NCBI GenBank assembly: GCA_023375675.1
Contig: JALQBC010000001.1
Location: 1,612,001-1,676,000 of the forward strand
Source of the DNA: Cytospora piceicola
Lineage: Eukaryota > Ascomycota > Sordariomycetes > Diaporthales > Cytosporaceae
Reading direction: 5' to 3'
Length of the DNA: 64,000 nucleotides
In this document: piece after piece, positions 11,194 to 22,584 of the stretch
How positions within the stretch are numbered: position 1 is the stretch's first letter
Layout: each line of letters begins with the position of its first letter
Made by a program: the position numbers and the translations under genes
The notes under the pieces: model-generated
Database searches by the model: none
What the model was told of the DNA's origin: nothing
The model's input: the letters and a program-made list of their open reading frames with translations, nothing else

Positions 11194-11627
11194 ATCACAG
11201 TATAGCCAACCGTTGGCCTAGGAACAACCGTTATCCAGAAAATAAACGTTGTTGTTCCCTCACTTTAATAAATTGCTTCGGGATTAAATTTAGCTAACTT
11301 AGAGTCAAGCTACCGTCTTCCTTTACTTAGAGGAACCGTTGGTAAATGGTGTTGCCTTCAGATACCTAGATATAAAGTAAAATCTAGACTAGAATAACTA
11401 ATTAATCTCTTCAGGAGAGAGCGGGAGAGATGCCGGCGTACCTTCCTATCTACCCTGGGGCACCTTGTTAACAGAGAAGATATCTAGAGAAAGGAAAGGT
11501 ACGAGGTTGCCTTGGGTAATTGAAGCCAATCAAACTAGGCTATCTTAACCGTTACCAGGAAAATAAGCGATATCTATACTGTGATGGTGTGCTATTTAGC
11601 AATAGTTATGCCCCTTGATAACCGTTA
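11194..11627. repeat. Block of inverted and direct short repeats
   Basis: ATCACAGTATAG (11194-11205) has its exact reverse complement CTATACTGTGAT at 11574-11585. Between and around them AACCGTTA/G occurs five times (11208, 11226, 11334, 11547, 11620), all in the same orientation. Two of these lie in a longer direct repeat: 11226-11247 and 11547-11568 share AACCGTTA-CCAG-AAAATAA-CG with few differences. Internally non-coding. It may be a small non-autonomous element or a regulatory array. Confidence 0.5.
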
Positions 11628-12060
11628 TTACTCCCTGGGTTAGGCCGCAGCAGTAGACAGACGTCCTGGCGATGTCTTTTCCGCAGCAGCAATATTTGGC
11701 TGGCCCATCCACATTGGATAATTACATATGGTCATACGTGTCGTAAGGATGTTCCGCTCTTTGGCCATTTTGATCCATTCATCAGGGTAGTGTGGAAAAG
11801 GCTATTTACCATGTGAATGTGGGCCCGGAACACCCGGGGGGGGGGGACCTGGTGGGTTTAGGGAGGTTAACTTAACAACGTATCGGAAGGCAAGTGAATG
11901 TGTAAGTGGCTATTATACCGGTAGTGGTCACGGTGCAATGAAGGTAACCCAGGAGACCAGATGGTGTATAGAATACGGCCATGTCAGTCTATCGTAGAGT
12001 TTCCGTTGCGTGTGTGTGTCGTTGAAGGGAGCAAACAAACAGGCCTAAAGCCTACCTAAG

Positions 12061-12072
12061 TACCCTAGGGTA
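12061..12072. repeat. Intergenic palindrome TACCCTAGGGTA, copy 1
   Basis: Perfect 12-base palindrome, identical to those at 29412 and 42537. It is about 560 bases upstream of the subtilase start. Confidence 0.85.
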
Positions 12073-12347
12073 AGGGAAGGGAAGGGAATAGGTGTAACTA
12101 AAAAAAGGAAGGTATGATGCCGTAACAGCTATGTGGTGGTTTACCGCCCGCCTTAATTTGCATATATAACTTGCATGCGAGCTTGCTTGACAAATCTGTC
12201 TTCCGCACTGCATATTCCGTAGGAATATTTTCAAGATAGAGTGACCGCTAGTGATTGCTTCACTGGCTATCAATGGAAAATACCGGGTTCACTATGGGAA
12301 TAGCATCGTACAGTAGTCTTGAATATTCAAGCTGTCTTCGACCAGGA

Positions 12348-12617
12348 GACGCTTCTATGCCCCCCCCCCCGGTCCCTACCTGTATTCACTCGACAACCTG
12401 TTTTATGGTGCTATACTTCACTCCTATAAATACTCCTATCAGAAACTCCCAAATTACCTTAAAGACCATTCCAACCACCAGATACAATCACCTTAAAGAT
12501 ATACACTCTCTACACTCTGTCTTTCTGTCTTGACCTGCACCCTAAACTTCGATTGTCGTCCGGCTAAAGCCACCAGACCCCCGGCCAGTCTCCTTCAAAT
12601 TTATATCCCTGGGCATC
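12348..12617 (+). promoter_or_regulatory. Subtilase 5' flank, functional copy
   Basis: This region carries a C-run, a TATA-like TATAAATA at 12425-12432 about 190 bases before the ATG, then pyrimidine-rich sequence leading to the start. It is the better preserved member of the duplicated pair with 5968-6270. Both copies keep the CTATAAATACT core. Confidence 0.6.
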
Positions 12618-15600
12618 ATGGCCATAATACTGTGGTGTAACTTGGTGTCGCTTCTTTGGATGCTCCTTGCGGCCTTGCCAGCCCATGGCTACTCCGATGA
12701 GGGTGGCAGCAAAGGGAGTTCAACCAGCCCATACGCAGCTTCCAACACCATGTTTTCAGTATGTGGGACTGTATTGGTACATAATACAACTCCCACATTA
12801 GATCTCAGCACTTTTCAGACACCGGTACTATCCTGGGGCACAGCTTTGAACAATACTGGCGCCCTTGTCACAGCCTCGCTTACGAACGTGTCTTGGACAT
12901 ACAACTTTCCAAGCCCCAGCCCAACGACAAGCTTGGTTCGGACAACCACACTAAGCAGCAATAACTCAACTTTCCAGGCTGCAAACACGTCACTTCCGCT
13001 TTTGAATCCTCTGTCCAGTCTATCTTTGACATCGTCATTATCTTTCAGACCTGTGCATTCCTCCTCCTCGTCTCTTCTTTCTTCACCGACTAATTTGTCA
13101 AGCAATGCAAATTCCTCGTCCAGCATCTCTTCGTCCAGCTCGAGCACATCTCGATACTCCCCTATTCCTTCAGGCCTAAGGTTGAGCTCGAGTCTGTCGT
13201 CCAAACCCACCAGTCCGACGTCATCGACCACAATATCAGGTAGCTCAGAGGTTTTGTCCAGGACGTTGCTGCATTCGAGCAGTTCGAGCTCAGAATCCTC
13301 AACGCAGTCTTCCCAAGATTCGACGAGCAGCAGTGAGACACCGGAAAGTTCCACTTCGACTCAGTCCACTAGTCAATCGAGTACCCAGTCGAACTTTCAT
13401 TCCAGTACTCACTCCAGCAGCCACCTTACAACATCCCAGGTATCCTCGAGCTCCAATATGGACGTTACCGAGACTGATGGACACACGTCTACATGGAGCT
13501 TGTCCACAAGCTCTAGCCCATCGACTAGCAGTGCACCAGCTGCCACTCAAACCCTTCAGCCGTTCACTGGATTCAGCCTTCCTGATATTCTAATCACTAT
13601 CGACAACAACACGTTCTATCAGCTCTTACCCGGCCAAACAAGCAACAGCATGATTCTGAGTGATGGTACAACGGCGAGCATTACAGATCAGACCGTCGAA
13701 CTGACCGGTGCTTCATTGTCGATTCCAAGCTCTAATGATCTCTCCCAGAGCGGAGGAGCAGTTACTAAGCAGCTCGGGCCATGGACTGTAGAATTCTCTA
13801 CACGCAAATTCCAACAAACAGCTCCAGCTTGTGGCTCAAACAAATACAACTGCTTCAAACAAGCAGCACAGTATTTTATTCAGTCAGCTGAGTCTCTGAC
13901 AGACTCTCTGGGCAAGGTTGGAGCATCTATGGTGCTGGACGGGATTTACACAGCATGGGACTTGGCAGGTTTGGTGGCAGAGGCAAGTCCGTACGCTACC
14001 ACAGCAGAGTCAATTTCTGGACGCATTGGCTCTTTATTGAGTCCCCTCGAGGATGCCATAGAGGGTCTCGATGGAGCCATGTCGGCGGTAAACGAGAATT
14101 TGGCATCCTTTGAAGAGTATGAGATGCAGGAACTCTCAAACATCAACAAAAACATCTTTCCGGCATATCCAACTCTGCGGCCAGCACTTGGCAGCTTGCA
14201 GAACATAAACAGGATACTTCAGCTCGCTATCCAGAACCCAACCGGCAGTCTGCTCACCATTGCGAAGAATAGATATGTTCAAATGACTGCCGGAGTTGGG
14301 CTCATGAGCTTGACCACCCTCGGTCTCGACCAAATCACAACCACCGATCTGAACTCAATGAAGACGTCTCCTAACAAGACTGTGGAGTCCCAAGATATCC
14401 GCCTCCACTACATCAAATTTGAGCCAAACTTTCCCTTATTACTCTTCAATACCATGACGAAGATGCTTGACGAAGACGCGGGGGTCAAGACTGCTGCTGA
14501 CCCAGTGGTCAACGCATTGGGCCCTGGTTATACCACCGAGCTGGCTGTTGGGCCAACCAAGCTGATGAAGTATCTACCCTTCATCAGTTTTATTTACCTC
14601 CATCCATCATCTGAGGAAATGCAAGATCCAGATTGTGCACTGCAGATGTTCTTCTGGGACGACTTACCTCTTCAACATTCGAGGGGGCTTCCCCTGCTTT
14701 CCAGGAATATTTCGCCTCACAACAAGAGATTCTACATGGAAGGCCCTGGATTTTGGCATCAAGAAGCCATGTCTTGGCAGAAAGGCATGGTGGACTCCTC
14801 ACAGATGTACCGGCGGGATGAGTCCGAGGGCCAGGGAGTAACAATCTTCATGCTTGACTCAGGCTTCAGCCTCGGATCAAAGTTCAATGGGGTATGTTAC
14901 TATTTCTTTCTTCGATGTATCAACCTCGTTTCGTGGGCAAGACCAAAAGATGTACCCTACTAACTGATCTGTGCAATGACAGGCAGAGTTACGTGGCCCA
15001 GAGTCGTACGTTGTTCCGAACCGGTTGACACTCGCGAATGTTGCCGAAAATGTTCAAGCACCCGAAGACCTGACTGATTACTGCGACCATGGAACCGGTA
15101 TGGCCGCTTCAGCTGCAGGCACCCACTACGGTATTGCTAGCAAGGCCAATCTATACCTCATAAAGATCACGAATGCAAAACGCACCAATCTCCAATGGTT
15201 GCCGGAGCCTCTGACACCAGAGGCGTTGGATGACGCCCTCGCACTCGTTGTCAAACTAGTCCAGGACCGAGGGCTTCAGGGCAAAGCAGTTGTCAGCATG
15301 TCAAGCAGTAAGTGATCTACCCTCACACACTGCGTGCTTGAACGCCACCAACAAACACTTGGCTGACGTCTCCCTTACAGCATACTTTAAATACAACGCA
15401 GCTCAAGCTATCATGCAAGGCAGGAATGAATCCGCGCGACAGGAATGGAATGCAACAACAAATGCGTTTGATGTGCTTTTCGACAGATTCTTTGTCGAGG
15501 CAAAGGCCAATGGCATTATCTTTGTGACATCCGCTGGCAATAACGGTTTTCATCGCAAATCCAGAAGATTGGGTATAGGGGACCAGATGCCCCAAGATAG

Positions 15601-17089
15601 AGGCACCAGTGACAACGAGATCATCACTGTTGGGGCTGTTTACCAGGACGGTACGCTCTGGGAGGGTGGAAGCCCTCGGGGTGCTCATGTGGGCCCCCGA
15701 GCCACTTTTGTTCAGAACCCAGATAGTGCGCTGCTGTCAAATTATCCAGACTCGAGGCTTGGTTGGGTCGACGTGTACGCACCGGGATTTCGAGTCCAGG
15801 TGCCTAGCTCCCGGGATGGCTCCACGAGACTCACTGGTGGAACGAGCGTATCGACTGCTTTGGTGGTAAGTAAATCCCGTCGTCTTCCCCGTTTGAAGCG
15901 AGACTAACTCATATACCTCATCTACAGGCTGGCCTCACTGCTTACTTCTTAGCTTTGCCAGAGAATGCGGATCGCTTCACTTGGAGTGTCGATAAAAACA
16001 ACGCGATGCCCTGGGGACTTCGTATGAAACAGTACATAACTGCTTTATCTTATCAGTGGAACGGTACAGTAGGTGGTGGCCTCAGACCCAATATGCCGCG
16101 TTTGCCTTTTGAGACCCCCAGTCTTGTGAATGTGGCATATAATGGTGCATATGGGCCAATGAATAGTAAGTCATTTCTACAAAACTAACAGGGCCTCTTA
16201 CCAGGTCTATATACTCTTTCCTTGCCAGGTGATAACTTGGTTGTGATTGTATCTTAATGCTAATACTTAACAACCAGCCTGTCGTATGCCACCATCCATT
16301 AAGAGAAGTATTACCGACCACTCCGATCAGTACGATGCAGCTGTGGATACAGAAATGTGTTTGCCTCCTGCCAATACAGCCGAAGTGACGTGGACTACCT
16401 GGGATGCTGACACCGTTCTCGCCACGAGCTCCTGGTTTTCCGAGGCATGGGTGACAACTGAACCTCCCAGCTCGTTCTGGACTTCAACGCTATCAAGCAT
16501 GACCAGCATGTCCTTGATTACTGGGACAACTCCGACTTCGACAGGAACATCGTTATTCACAGCAGGGCTACCGAGCACTTTATCAACCATCACCACCAGC
16601 GAGGTGATGGCTACCAGCACACCCATTACGACTGTCAAGGTGACGATCACCAGCCCAACCTTCGCGGGAGCAGCCACTTCGTCCACTACGGTCATAGCGG
16701 AAGCACACCCTTCGAACTGGCCTGGTACTGGTGGGTGGGCTCTACTAATTTACAATTCTAGCGACTGCATTGGGCAGCACAACAACCTGAGCATGACTGG
16801 ACAGACCTTCGACTACATGGGATGGAACTCAGAGTGTCATGATGTCAATTACACCAATCTTGATCCTAGCTTCACCAAGTCGATGTCTTGGAGGGTCTAC
16901 AACGGTAATTGCACCGTTTACGATACCAATGCATGTTGGTGGCAGTCCAAGGGTCGCAATGAGTCTTACTACTCAAGTTCTGGCTGCCTAAATTCCGCTG
17001 CTGGTCTCCATGATGTCGGGATAACTGATGTTGGGAAGTGGGCGGCTGTCAAGTGTATCGCCAAGGACATAGTGCCCCCAGAAGATTGA
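12618..17089 (+). CDS. Secreted mucin-like subtilisin (S8) protease, about 1377 aa
   Basis: Five exons (12618-14891, 14983-15307, 15381-15865, 15928-16165, 16278-17089) join with consistent phases. Residues 1-25 form a signal peptide. A stretch from about 110 to 310 is extremely rich in Ser/Thr and probably O-glycosylated. About 330-720 is a region I do not recognise. The subtilase domain follows: catalytic Asp747 in FMLDSG, His794 in DHGTGM, oxyanion Asn920 in SAGNNG and Ser1022 in GGTSVS, all present and in the right order. The last ~280 residues include a second Ser/Thr-rich linker and a Cys/Trp-rich C-terminal module with several N-glycosylation sites. It should be an active extracellular or wall-associated endopeptidase. 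Its length is about three times that of proteinase K-type enzymes. It converges with the dioxygenase 125 bases downstream. Confidence 0.88.
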
Positions 17090-17214
17090 TGGGCCCTCGC
17101 CATCCATGGCCTGGGACAGGCCCAGAGAGGGCAGAGTTCCCGAAGGATTACTGGTGGGTGCAATGGATCAAACATACTAAGTATTCGCGATTAATCAGTT
17201 GGACGTTTGCCCAT

Positions 17215-18403
17215 CTAGGCACTAGCTTTTACCACGGGTCCCATATCAGGCTTCTGTATGTTTGCCGTGTCCGTGTCCCCTTCCTTCTCCAACTGCTTCT
17301 TCAGAGCATTAAAGTGCGTGTTCATAGCATTCGCAATGAATTGCCGCCCCGTGATCTCCGGATACTTCTTCTTCGGCCCCTGGATAAGCGTGTCCTTGCT
17401 GGGCTGGTTGAAAAAGGCAATGGAATACCGCTCCCCATAGTAATCACCCGGTTCGCAAGGCGCCTTGACGCGATGAAACGTCGACTTAAAGCGGTCATCG
17501 GACCAGCTCATGAGCATGTCGCCGATGTTGCAGATGATAGCACCAGGCTCAAACACGACCTTCGTCCAGGTGTCCCCAAGCGCAAACTTGGTGACCGCCT
17601 CGCGGCCGGGGCAAATCTCCAGCCCGGTCTGCCCCTCGCGCTGGAAAAGCAGCGTCAGCAAGCCCCAGTCCGCATGGGCGCCAGCCCGGTGCCGGAGTAC
17701 GCCGTCGTCTGTCTCGGGGGTCGCGAAGTAGTGCAGCAGGCGGAGGACGTTCTGGCATTTTGGGTCAGACGGGTCGTGGGACTGGAGGAAGAAGTCGTCT
17801 GGGAAGCCGAGGCCTCGGGAAAGACAGATCATCAGCTTGTTGGAGACTCCCTGGACCCGGTGCATGAACTGCAAGCAGTCGTTCTTGAAGCCGGGGAGGT
17901 GACTGTCGTTCAGCCACATATTGTCGTAGCCGTCATGACCTTTTCCACCAGTGAGCATGTTCTCTCCGAACTGAAGTTGGTAGGACTCCTTCATATCGGC
18001 TGCACCGGTGGAGGGTCGGTATTGAGATTTTATTTCCCAGCCGACGTTCTGAGAGTTCCAAGGTACGGTGGCCTTGATGTTATCCGGCAGGGAGAAGAAG
18101 GCCTCGGAAGTGGCAAAGGCCTTGTCCACTTCGTCTTGGTCGATGCCATGGTCGACTATGGAGAAGAAACCGACTTTCTCTGCGGCATCACACAACTCTG
18201 ATGTGATCGCGTTGATCCTGCTGTCAAAGTCACGTAGCGAGATCTGCGATTGAGTCAGTACGAGAGCCACTGAGAAAGGGATCCTTGTGAATGGGCCTTC
18301 AATCGTTAATCCGGAGACTGTATGTTCAAGGCATCGGAAGATACTAAATGAGAGGCTTGCTCACCTTTGGGATCGGTCGCTCGGCGTAGTTTGTTGCTGC
18401 CAT
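17215..18403 (-). CDS. 2-oxoglutarate/Fe(II) dioxygenase (isopenicillin N synthase-like)
   Basis: Exons are 18403-18365 (13 codons, MAATNYAERPIPK) and 18243-17215, giving 355 residues. The N-terminal DIOX_N region contains FFSIVDHGID, which is typical of the family. The Fe(II) ligands are visible: HADWG (His203, Asp205) and His270 in TFHRVKAP. The 2-oxoglutarate anchor is Arg285 in RYSIAF. The enzyme should hydroxylate, desaturate or cyclise a small molecule in the cytosol. The substrate cannot be read from sequence. The first in-frame Met within exon 2's extension (18270) lies in the intron and gives a poorer N-terminus. Fungal homologues occur both in secondary-metabolite clusters and as stand-alone genes; no cluster is evident beside it. 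Confidence 0.88.
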
Positions 18404-19867
18404 AACGTTGTAGAACACACCGAGTGTTTTCTGGCTTCCGATATGTGGCTATAAGGGGATAAGGGGATGGTGTTGACTGACTACGCGGAAGTTCAGTGAG
18501 ATTTGATCAGTGTTGTTTACTGATATTTGTTCGGAAGTAGTAGCATAATACCTAGCTATACACATCGAGCGGGGGGATAGTTTTTATAAGTCTAGAGAAT
18601 TCAACACAAAGTGAGACACTGCTAGATGATAAGGTGCCATTGGTTGCCCCATCGGCGGTTTCCGATGATATGTGCTCAAGATGTGTAGATTCATGTGTTC
18701 GACATTTAAGTGAATTGGGTGTCCCCTTACCGGTGCAGGATTATCGTATCCTCATAAATATTTCTGCAAGATACAATATAGACTTATTGCTAAGTACTCG
18801 GGTACGTAACGTGTGGTGGTGCAGCATAATCTGAACCCCATGTCACAAAGATCACAACCCTGGAAGGGAGTGGCAAAAAGAGCACCAGACCGGTGAGGGT
18901 TAAGGGCGTCCTGTGCTCCAAGCAGTCCACAGCATTAATTAAATATCTCTTAGGTCAACCGATTGTACTCTCGATATATGCCATAGCATCTGAACCATTC
19001 CGTAGATAACACTTCTAGGTACTCCATCGATTTCCACTTTTGACCGCAAAATAGTGGCAACAATTGACTACTAACAGATCTGGTGGCTTGGAGACATTGT
19101 CTCAGATCTGATCAATACATCAATATTTACTTAGCACTTGAGACTACTATAACAGGGTTGTCATTCAGGGAACCTAGATCGATGCGATATATCTTGGGTC
19201 CATCCAAAGAACAGAACAGAAAAAGGACACCCCCCCCCCTCTGTTAGTATTACCCCTAGCTTACACATTGATCGGGTTACTGACTTCCGTCGTCACCATT
19301 CTTCTGTGTACATTCCAACATCATACGCATATTCTCCAAACCAGCCCTCCACAAGACTCAATTATCATTTCACTTACACAGGTCCCTTGACATGTCCTGG
19401 GACGGAGAAACTGTATGCCCGGACAGGTAGTACTCATGCCTCCTCCAGCCGTCCCTAGGTTACGGGTCAGGGTTTTCGGTCCTTGCCGAAGCCTTTCATG
19501 CAGAAGTGGGGTACGAGAGCTGCTTCAAACACCTGCTCGATCGAGCATGGTCCAAGCAAACGCAATATCAACCGCAGTCGTTCTGATATCTCGAGGACTG
19601 CAACCACCACTGGCCCGCCTTGCACGCAATTACACCTTTTCGCACCTAGTGTCGTGATATACAAAGGTACTTCTTAAGTCTTCCGTTCACCGTTTTGGGG
19701 TGGTATTTGCGAGCAGGTCCATGTGACGTCGAACGGCCTCAAGTGCTCACGACCCCTCAACGATCAAATATCGGTGAGCTCTCCCCAAATCCTTCCTAAC
19801 TCCCAGTGAGCAGCTCTTGTCCTTTTTGCTATTCTCTCCTGGGTTATATACTTGTTCAGCCGATGCT
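18404..19867. other. Intergenic, divergent promoter region
   Basis: The region lies between the divergent dioxygenase and S28 peptidase genes. It holds a C-run at about 19230-19240 and no credible coding sequence. Confidence 0.45.
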
Positions 19868-21600
19868 ATGGCATGGAATTCGGTGCTTGTCGCGGCCTTG
19901 GCCGTCGGTGCTGGCGCCCTCCGCACGTCATTCGCTGTGAGCGAGCTTCGTGACTTGGCGGCAAGAGATGCCTCGCTTCAGGGAAAGTACCTGCAGCTTG
20001 CTAGAAATGAGCGCTCGGCAGTTGTTGATTATGACCCAAGCCTGTTGTACTCGGCCTACAATCTGTCGGTGCCCATTGATCACTTCCACAACGATTCACT
20101 CTATGAGCCCCATGTATGCTGCCCACAAGATTGGACCCCCATTAACGAACTCACTGACTCACAATGATGTAGACAAACGATACGTTCAACCTGAGGTATT
20201 GGTTTGATGCAAGTCATTATAAAGCAGGCGGCCCCGTCATTGTCGTGCAGAGCGGCGAATCGTCCGGGGTCGGTAGGCTGCCGTTCCTTCAGAAAGGCAT
20301 TGTGTCGATTCTCGCAAAGGCCACTGGAGGAGTGGGTGTTGTTCTCGAACACCGCTATTATGGAACCAGCTTCCCTCTCCCGGACCTCAGTATCGATAGT
20401 CTTCGATTTCTCACCACAGACCAAGCCTTGGCTGATATGGCATACTTTGCCCAAAACATCAAATTCCCGGGACTGGAAGGTCTTGACCTTGCGGCACCCA
20501 ACACGGCATACATTGCGTACGGCGGTTCATACGCCGGAGCGTTTGTGGCGTTCCTCCGAAAACTGTACCCAGACGTCTACTGGGGCGCCATTTCAAGCTC
20601 GGGAGTCACCGAAGCCATCTATGACTACTGGCAGTACTACGAGGCAGCTCGCCTCTTCGCCCCGGGAGACTGCGCCACCACGACGCAGAAGTTGACAAAC
20701 GTGATCGACAACATCCTTATAGGCAAGAACGGAACGAAGTATGTACAGAGGCTGAAGGATGCGTTCGGTCTCGGCAACGTCACTCGCAGTGATGATTTTG
20801 CCAATTCCCTTGTGGGAGGCATCTCGGGGCTGCAGTCTACCAACTGGGATCCAGCTGAGAACAGCACGTCGTACGGCGAATATTGCAACGCGATCAGCAG
20901 TGATGTTCTGGTTTACAACTCGACTGCGTCGGAGCGGAACGAAGTGGCCGAATTGCTGAAAGTAGGGGGTTACGGCGACGAGACCCACACGCTCACCACG
21001 CGAATGCTCAACTACATAGGTTACGTGAATGAGACTGTCGTCACCCCCTGCGCGTGGCAGTCGAGTCAGGACGCGTGTGTGACGAATTACAACTCCACGT
21101 TCTACGAGCAAGACGATATCAGCCAGACTTGGAGGTCGTGGCCGTGGCAGTACTGTACCGAATGGGGCTTCCTGCAAACTGGCTCAGGCGTCCCCGAGGG
21201 AGAGCTCCCGCTGGTTTCCCGTCTCATCGACCTCGATTTCTCGTCTGTTATCTGCAAGGAGGCCTTCAACATCACAACCCCCCCAAAGATTGAGCGAATC
21301 AACCAGTGGGGCGGGTTCAACATCTCTTACCCACGACTTGCCATCGTCGACGGGGAGCACGACCCCTGGCGTGCTGCAACACCCCACGCTATTGGGCTGC
21401 CTGATAGACCATCAACGACGAGCGAGCCGTTCATTCTCATTGACAGTGGCGTACACCACTGGGATGAAAATGGATTATTTCCAAATGAGACGACGGCTGA
21501 GCTGCCGCCAGCGCCTGTCAGGGAGACGCAGGCTGAAGAAGTGGCTTTCGTGAAGGCTTGGATGAAAGAATGGAAGCAGGCCAAGAGTACGGCTGCTTAA
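19868..21600 (+). CDS. Secreted serine carboxypeptidase, family S28
   Basis: Exons 19868-20113 and 20173-21600 encode 557 residues. A signal peptide (MAWNSVLVAALAVGAGALRT) is followed by LSVPIDHFHNDS, the usual start of mature S28 enzymes. The nucleophile is Ser201 in AYGGSYAG. The acid is Asp479 in DGEHDPW. The base is the His at about 510-511 in HHWDENG. Several N-glycosylation sites are present. S28 peptidases (prolyl carboxypeptidase and fungal acid prolyl peptidases) cleave after proline at acid pH outside the cell or in the vacuole. An in-frame Met at 19817 would precede the signal peptide and was not chosen. It has the same secreted-protein character as the subtilase and lipase in this window. 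Confidence 0.9.
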
Positions 21601-22584
21601 GACGTCTGGTATGGAGCGAAACGTACTAACAATCATATAGGTAAGACAGAACAAAGCGCTTCTGTAGGCGAGTTGGAGCTATGAGGCATGGGGCAAGTCT
21701 GCATGAGTGTTCGCCTGGGCTTTGTGTATCGTGTTGGGACCGGGGGGGGGGCGGATTTTTATAGAGACGAGCACCGTCGTAGGCAATAAGATTCTTGATC
21801 GAGGTTTTATTACATGTAAAGGTTTTTATCTGTCAATGGAGTCTCCTTCTCTGGCCCGATCTATCCGTGTCATGGAACCATGCAAAGTACTAAGTACGCT
21901 TCGACGTGCCTCTCAAGGACATCAGGGTTAAACCCTTTGGGCTTGTTTCGGGGGAGGAGGGGGGGATTGTAGGCGTTGGATTTTCAAGTGACTAAGTATA
22001 TTCGAGGTAAAAGAAGCGTAACTGTCCATCCAAGTAAAGTCTTGACACCAATTCAAAAGCAGATATAAACACTCGTCGTCCTCATACAGGACTCGTGATA
22101 TGTGGAACTGCAGAGATAACCACGTAGTCACCAAATTGCACCACATCTCTGAGTGGGCCATTGCCGACAATACTGCCGGCCGGTACCGGCAGGACAAGTA
22201 CGGACCGATGTACTAAGATACTTATGGTGTGGCCCAAGCTCCATAGAGCCAGCCCGCTTGGCGCGACTCATCAGGCGGACGACAAGCGACGCGACAGCAA
22301 CGTCGAAAAAACTGCAGCAAACCATCAACCACATCTATCTCCACCCTTTAACTTCCCACACACACAACTTCCATCCGCAGTTGACTATACACCGGATCCA
22401 ATTCTCGCGTGCAGCATCATCGATTGAATTGCTGTCCAAGCGCTGCAGCCCCCAACGACGGGGCCCAGCCTGTCCAACTACCCTCTGCCTCGAAGATCAT
22501 CCTCCCTTGATAGCACCGGTGCTTGCGACCACCTCTCGACATCCAATTCGTTAGTTGCTCGAATCCCTGCGGCACGCCTTCACA
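21601..22584. other. Intergenic
   Basis: Gene-free. Contains G-runs near 21740 and 21955. A small inverted repeat CTGCCGG...CCGGCAG (22173-22192) may belong to the Snf5 promoter. Open frames at 22153-22554 probably lie in the Snf5 leader. Confidence 0.4.

Larger units (their letters stand above)
11117..12347. other. Gene-free stretch with short repeats
   Basis: No coding sequence is supported. It holds the repeat block at 11194-11627, a G-run at about 11836-11846, the palindrome at 12061 and an AAGGG-like repeat just after it. Confidence 0.5.

Noticed and set aside
12815..13354. 179-codon open frame on the minus strand
   Set aside because: It is antisense to the Ser-rich stalk of the subtilase; TCN/AGC codon bias keeps the opposite strand open.
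17038..18201. 387-codon open frame on the plus strand
   Set aside because: Antisense shadow of the dioxygenase, whose complete motif set and splicing are on the minus strand.
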